The notes beneath the pieces are model-generated. The model was given only the letters and a program-made list of their open reading frames with translations, did no database searches and was not told the DNA's origin. From Verrucomicrobiia bacterium (GTDB taxonomy: Bacteria > Verrucomicrobiota > Verrucomicrobiia > Limisphaerales > UBA1319), in contig JADGRT010000027.1 of assembly GCA_017880715.1 (NCBI GenBank), forward strand, positions 1-14,806: a stretch of 14,806 nucleotides of DNA, in the 5' to 3' direction. Below are positions 13,179 to 14,806 of the stretch, in pieces (position 1 is the stretch's first letter; each line of letters starts with the position of its first letter). The translations under genes were made by a program, and so were the position numbers.

Positions 13179-13618
13179 GGCGTTGGCCGAGCCGGGGTCT
13201 GACCGGAAAACAACGCCGGCCTCGTCGCCCACAGGACCTTCCGAATCCCGCAATTGCGCGCCATCTGACTCAACTGAATCGACGGATCCACCTGCCCGGC
13301 GCGATCGGCCTCTATGATCAGACTCAAATCCGGCAGCTTCCGGACCGCCTCGTTCAACTGCCGGCCCAAATCAGCCGCTGCTATGATCTGATGGTTGAAG
13401 TAGTATTGGCCACGCCGATCAACGGCCACCACCAGCGTCGGCTGGTCGAGTCCCGGCAAATCCGCCCCGGCCACCTCCGGCAGGGCGATCTGGATGCCAG
13501 GAGTGAACACCAGCGTCGAGTTCAGAAGCAGAAATATCACCAACAGGAAGAGGACGCCCACCAGCGGCGCCGCATCTAACTGCCCCCGAAACAGCTTGGC
13601 GTTGCGGGGAAATTTCAT
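13175..13618 (-). CDS. exbD: ExbD/TolR-family biopolymer transport protein lacking the usual membrane Asp
   Basis: A 147-residue protein with a short N-terminus, one membrane helix (about 18-34, PLVGVLFLLVIFLLLNS) and a periplasmic ExbD/TolR domain (VVAVDRRGQYYFNHQ, ADLGRQLNEAV, LIIEADRAG). In E. coli ExbD the helix begins PFIDVML, and that Asp25 is required for proton-driven motion. Here the aligned residue is Gly21 (PLVGV, codon GGC); the nearest acid is Asp15, before the helix. ATG 13618 overlaps the exbB stop as ATGA, and its own stop overlaps the next start in the same way. The family is sure; whether the motor still uses protons is open. Confidence 0.88.
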   Translation of the reverse strand: MKFPRNAKLFRGQLDAAPLVGVLFLLVIFLLLNSTLVFTPGIQIALPEVAGADLPGLDQPTLVVAVDRRGQYYFNHQIIAAADLGRQLNEAVRKLPDLSLIIEADRAGQVDPSIQLSQMARNCGIRKVLWATRPALFSGQTPARPTP

Positions 13619-14241
13619 GGGCTTTTGGCCGTCGGCGTTTCGGTCATAATGTTGAGGATTTCCGTGGCCGCCTTTTCCATCTCCAGCACGATTTGATTCA
13701 CCCGGCTGACCAGGAAATTATATCCGGCATAACAGGGGATCGCCAATGCCAAGCCCATCGCCGTGCAAATCAATGCCTCCCAAACGCCCCCCGAAAGCAA
13801 TAACGCATCGGCATACGGTCCTTCCTTTTGCATTAGCCTGAAGATTTCAATAAAGCCCAGCACGGTGCCTAAAAGTCCCATCAAAGGCGCAATCTGCGCA
13901 ATGGTCGCCAGCACATTGAGCTTCTCCTCCAGCCGGGGCACCTCCATCAACCCAGCCTCTTCCAAGGCCTCGCGCACCCCTTCCCGTCCGCGCTCGCGAT
14001 TCAGGATCGCCGTCTTGACCAGCCGGGGCACCGGTCCCGGGGTGGCGTCACAAATGGACAGGGCTTCGACAATGTTCTTGCGGCGAATCACATTGCGCAC
14101 CCCCGTCAGAAACTCGGCCGCGTTGATCTGCGCCGTGTGGTAATGAAGAAACCGCTCGATGAAAACGTAGATGGCCACCGCGCTGGCCACCAAAAGCAGA
14201 AACATCATCGGACCACCGTGCTTCAGCAAAATCGGCAACAT
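13615..14241 (-). CDS. exbB: ExbB/TolQ/MotA-family proton channel protein
   Basis: A 208-residue inner-membrane protein with three membrane helices: about 12-28 (MMFLLLVASAVAIYVFI), 110-134 (VLATIAQIAPLMGLLGTVLGFIEIF) and 153-178 (VWEALICTAMGLALAIPCYAGY), separated by the cytoplasmic loop typical of ExbB. Thr126 in GLLGTVLG and Thr160 in EALICTAMGL correspond to the pore threonines of E. coli ExbB (148 and 181). It would form the pentameric stator around ExbD. I use ATG 14241, which gives the usual MLP-ILLKHGGP start, instead of ATG 14298; a predicted promoter lies between the two. First gene of an operon exbB-exbD-tonB-like-zinc ribbon, probably also guaB3. Confidence 0.92.
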   Translation of the reverse strand: MLPILLKHGGPMMFLLLVASAVAIYVFIERFLHYHTAQINAAEFLTGVRNVIRRKNIVEALSICDATPGPVPRLVKTAILNRERGREGVREALEEAGLMEVPRLEEKLNVLATIAQIAPLMGLLGTVLGFIEIFRLMQKEGPYADALLLSGGVWEALICTAMGLALAIPCYAGYNFLVSRVNQIVLEMEKAATEILNIMTETPTAKSP

Positions 14242-14247
14242 GCATCT

Positions 14248-14276
14248 TTTATAGGCCAAGACACCCCCGACGGCAA
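14248..14276 (-). promoter_or_regulatory. Predicted promoter of the exbB operon, possibly giving a leaderless mRNA
   Basis: On the minus strand TTGCCG (14271-14276), a 17-base spacer and TATAAA (14248-14253) form a good sigma70-like promoter. Only six bases separate the -10 box from ATG 14241, so transcription would begin at or next to the start codon. This supports 14241 as the start. The 11-base word TGCATCTTTTA occurs at both 14241-14251 and 14294-14304 (plus strand). Prediction from sequence only. Confidence 0.4.
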
Positions 14277-14356
14277 GAGTGGTATGATTCCCTTGCATCT
14301 TTTAAGGGAATGGGTAAAAGAGGAGCGCCATGAGTGAGCAGCGATCAGCCAACTCT

Positions 14357-14392
14357 GACCGATCCGGCGGATCCGCCCGATCCGCCCCATGA
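14357..14392 (+). repeat. Degenerate 9-bp tandem repeat in the leader of the four-helix-bundle gene
   Basis: Units GACCGATCC, GGCGGATCC, GCCCGATCC and the divergent GCCCCATGA follow each other without gaps. In the frame of ATG 14330 they read DRS, GGS, ARS, AP-stop; the stop lies in the last unit. The first ten bases, GACCGATCCG (14357-14366), recur at 14758-14767 near the window end. Confidence 0.7.
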
Positions 14393-14806
14393 GCCGGGGA
14401 AAAAACTCCGAAAGGTCTTCGCCCGAGCGGCGGTTACCGCAATCTGCGCAGTTTCCAGGTGACCACGATCGTCTATGACGCCACGGTTTCATTCTGCGAA
14501 CGCTTCCTGGACAAGCGCTCGCGTACGGTGGACCAGATGGTGCAGGCGGCGCGCAGCGGGCGCCAGAACATCGCCGAGGGCAGCCGGGCGTCGGCGACCT
14601 CGAGCCAGACCGAACTGCGGCTGGTGAATGTCGCCCGGGCCAGCCTCGACGAGCTGCTGCTCGACTACGAGGATTTCCTGCGCCAGCGCCGGCTGACGCA
14701 ATGGGGAAAGGACGATCCCCAGGCTCGGACGGTGCGGGAGGTGGGGATGCAGCATCGGACCGATCCGCCAGCTCGGACTGATGGGGCAGCCTACGCCCCT
14801 TGGCTT
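14389..14806 (+). CDS. Four-helix-bundle suffix-domain protein (S23/IVP-like), frameshifted or interrupted at the 5' end, 3' partial
   Basis: From 14429 the plus strand reads GGYRNLRSFQVTTIVYDATV, then DKRSRTVDQMVQAARSGRQN-IAEGS and LRLVNVARASLDELLLDYEDFLRQR, the hallmark of the four-helix-bundle suffix family related to proteins encoded in 23S rRNA intervening sequences. Molecular function is not known. The frame runs open to the window end. Its 5' end is odd. ATG 14389 is one frame off and would join the domain if the A6 run at 14400-14405 were one base shorter, giving MSRGKTPKGLRPS-GGYRN. ATG 14330, behind a good AGGAG, is in the right frame but meets TGA at 14390. The first in-frame alternative start is GTG 14459, inside the domain. 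So this is a sequencing indel, a decayed gene or a recoded one; which, cannot be told here. Confidence 0.75.

Overview
The window reads as chromosomal DNA of a free-living Gram-negative bacterium of the PVC group, most likely Verrucomicrobiota (Pedosphaera/Limisphaerales-like). The evidence is a pseudopilin with the [25 protein letters not shown] leader pattern and a C-terminal H-X9-DG motif, a four-helix-bundle 'suffix' protein, a GuaB3-type IMP dehydrogenase, weak Shine-Dalgarno sequences, and intergenic heptamer repeats. This assignment is an inference; the window holds no rRNA or marker gene that would settle it. I see no phage, IS element, CRISPR array or tRNA.

Layout. (1) 93-3896 is a methyl-cycle block. 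An ArsR-type repressor fused to a methyltransferase domain (minus) is divergent from metK and ahcY (plus). MetK makes S-adenosylmethionine and AhcY removes S-adenosylhomocysteine, so a regulator that can bind SAM or SAH is a natural controller. A perfect palindrome overlaps the predicted promoter. (2) 3897-4298 is a 400-base AT-rich noncoding stretch with several inverted repeats and a predicted promoter, followed by a pseudopilin gene that ends at a textbook terminator. (3) 5105-7319 (minus) holds a lipoprotein N-acetylmuramoyl-L-alanine amidase whose stop overlaps the start of an SDR sugar-nucleotide epimerase/dehydratase. (4) 7628-10906 (plus) holds lon protease and a LolA-like exported protein. 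(5) 10903-14241 (minus) is a run of five genes: exbB, exbD, a divergent tonB-like gene, a membrane-anchored zinc ribbon and guaB3. The first four are joined by three consecutive ATGA stop-start overlaps. (6) 14330-14806 (plus) is the 5' part of a four-helix-bundle suffix gene that looks frameshifted or interrupted and runs off the window.

Most genes are ordinary housekeeping genes. The less ordinary material is: degenerate 7-bp tandem repeats that fill the metK-ahcY and lon-lolA-like junctions, up to the next start codon, and code for the last residues of Lon; an interspersed element that supplies the C-terminal tail of the amidase; an ExbD in which the essential transmembrane Asp is Gly, within an otherwise intact ExbB/ExbD/TonB-like operon carrying a small zinc ribbon; and the SahR-like regulatory arrangement at metK. 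No entirely unknown multi-gene system was found.
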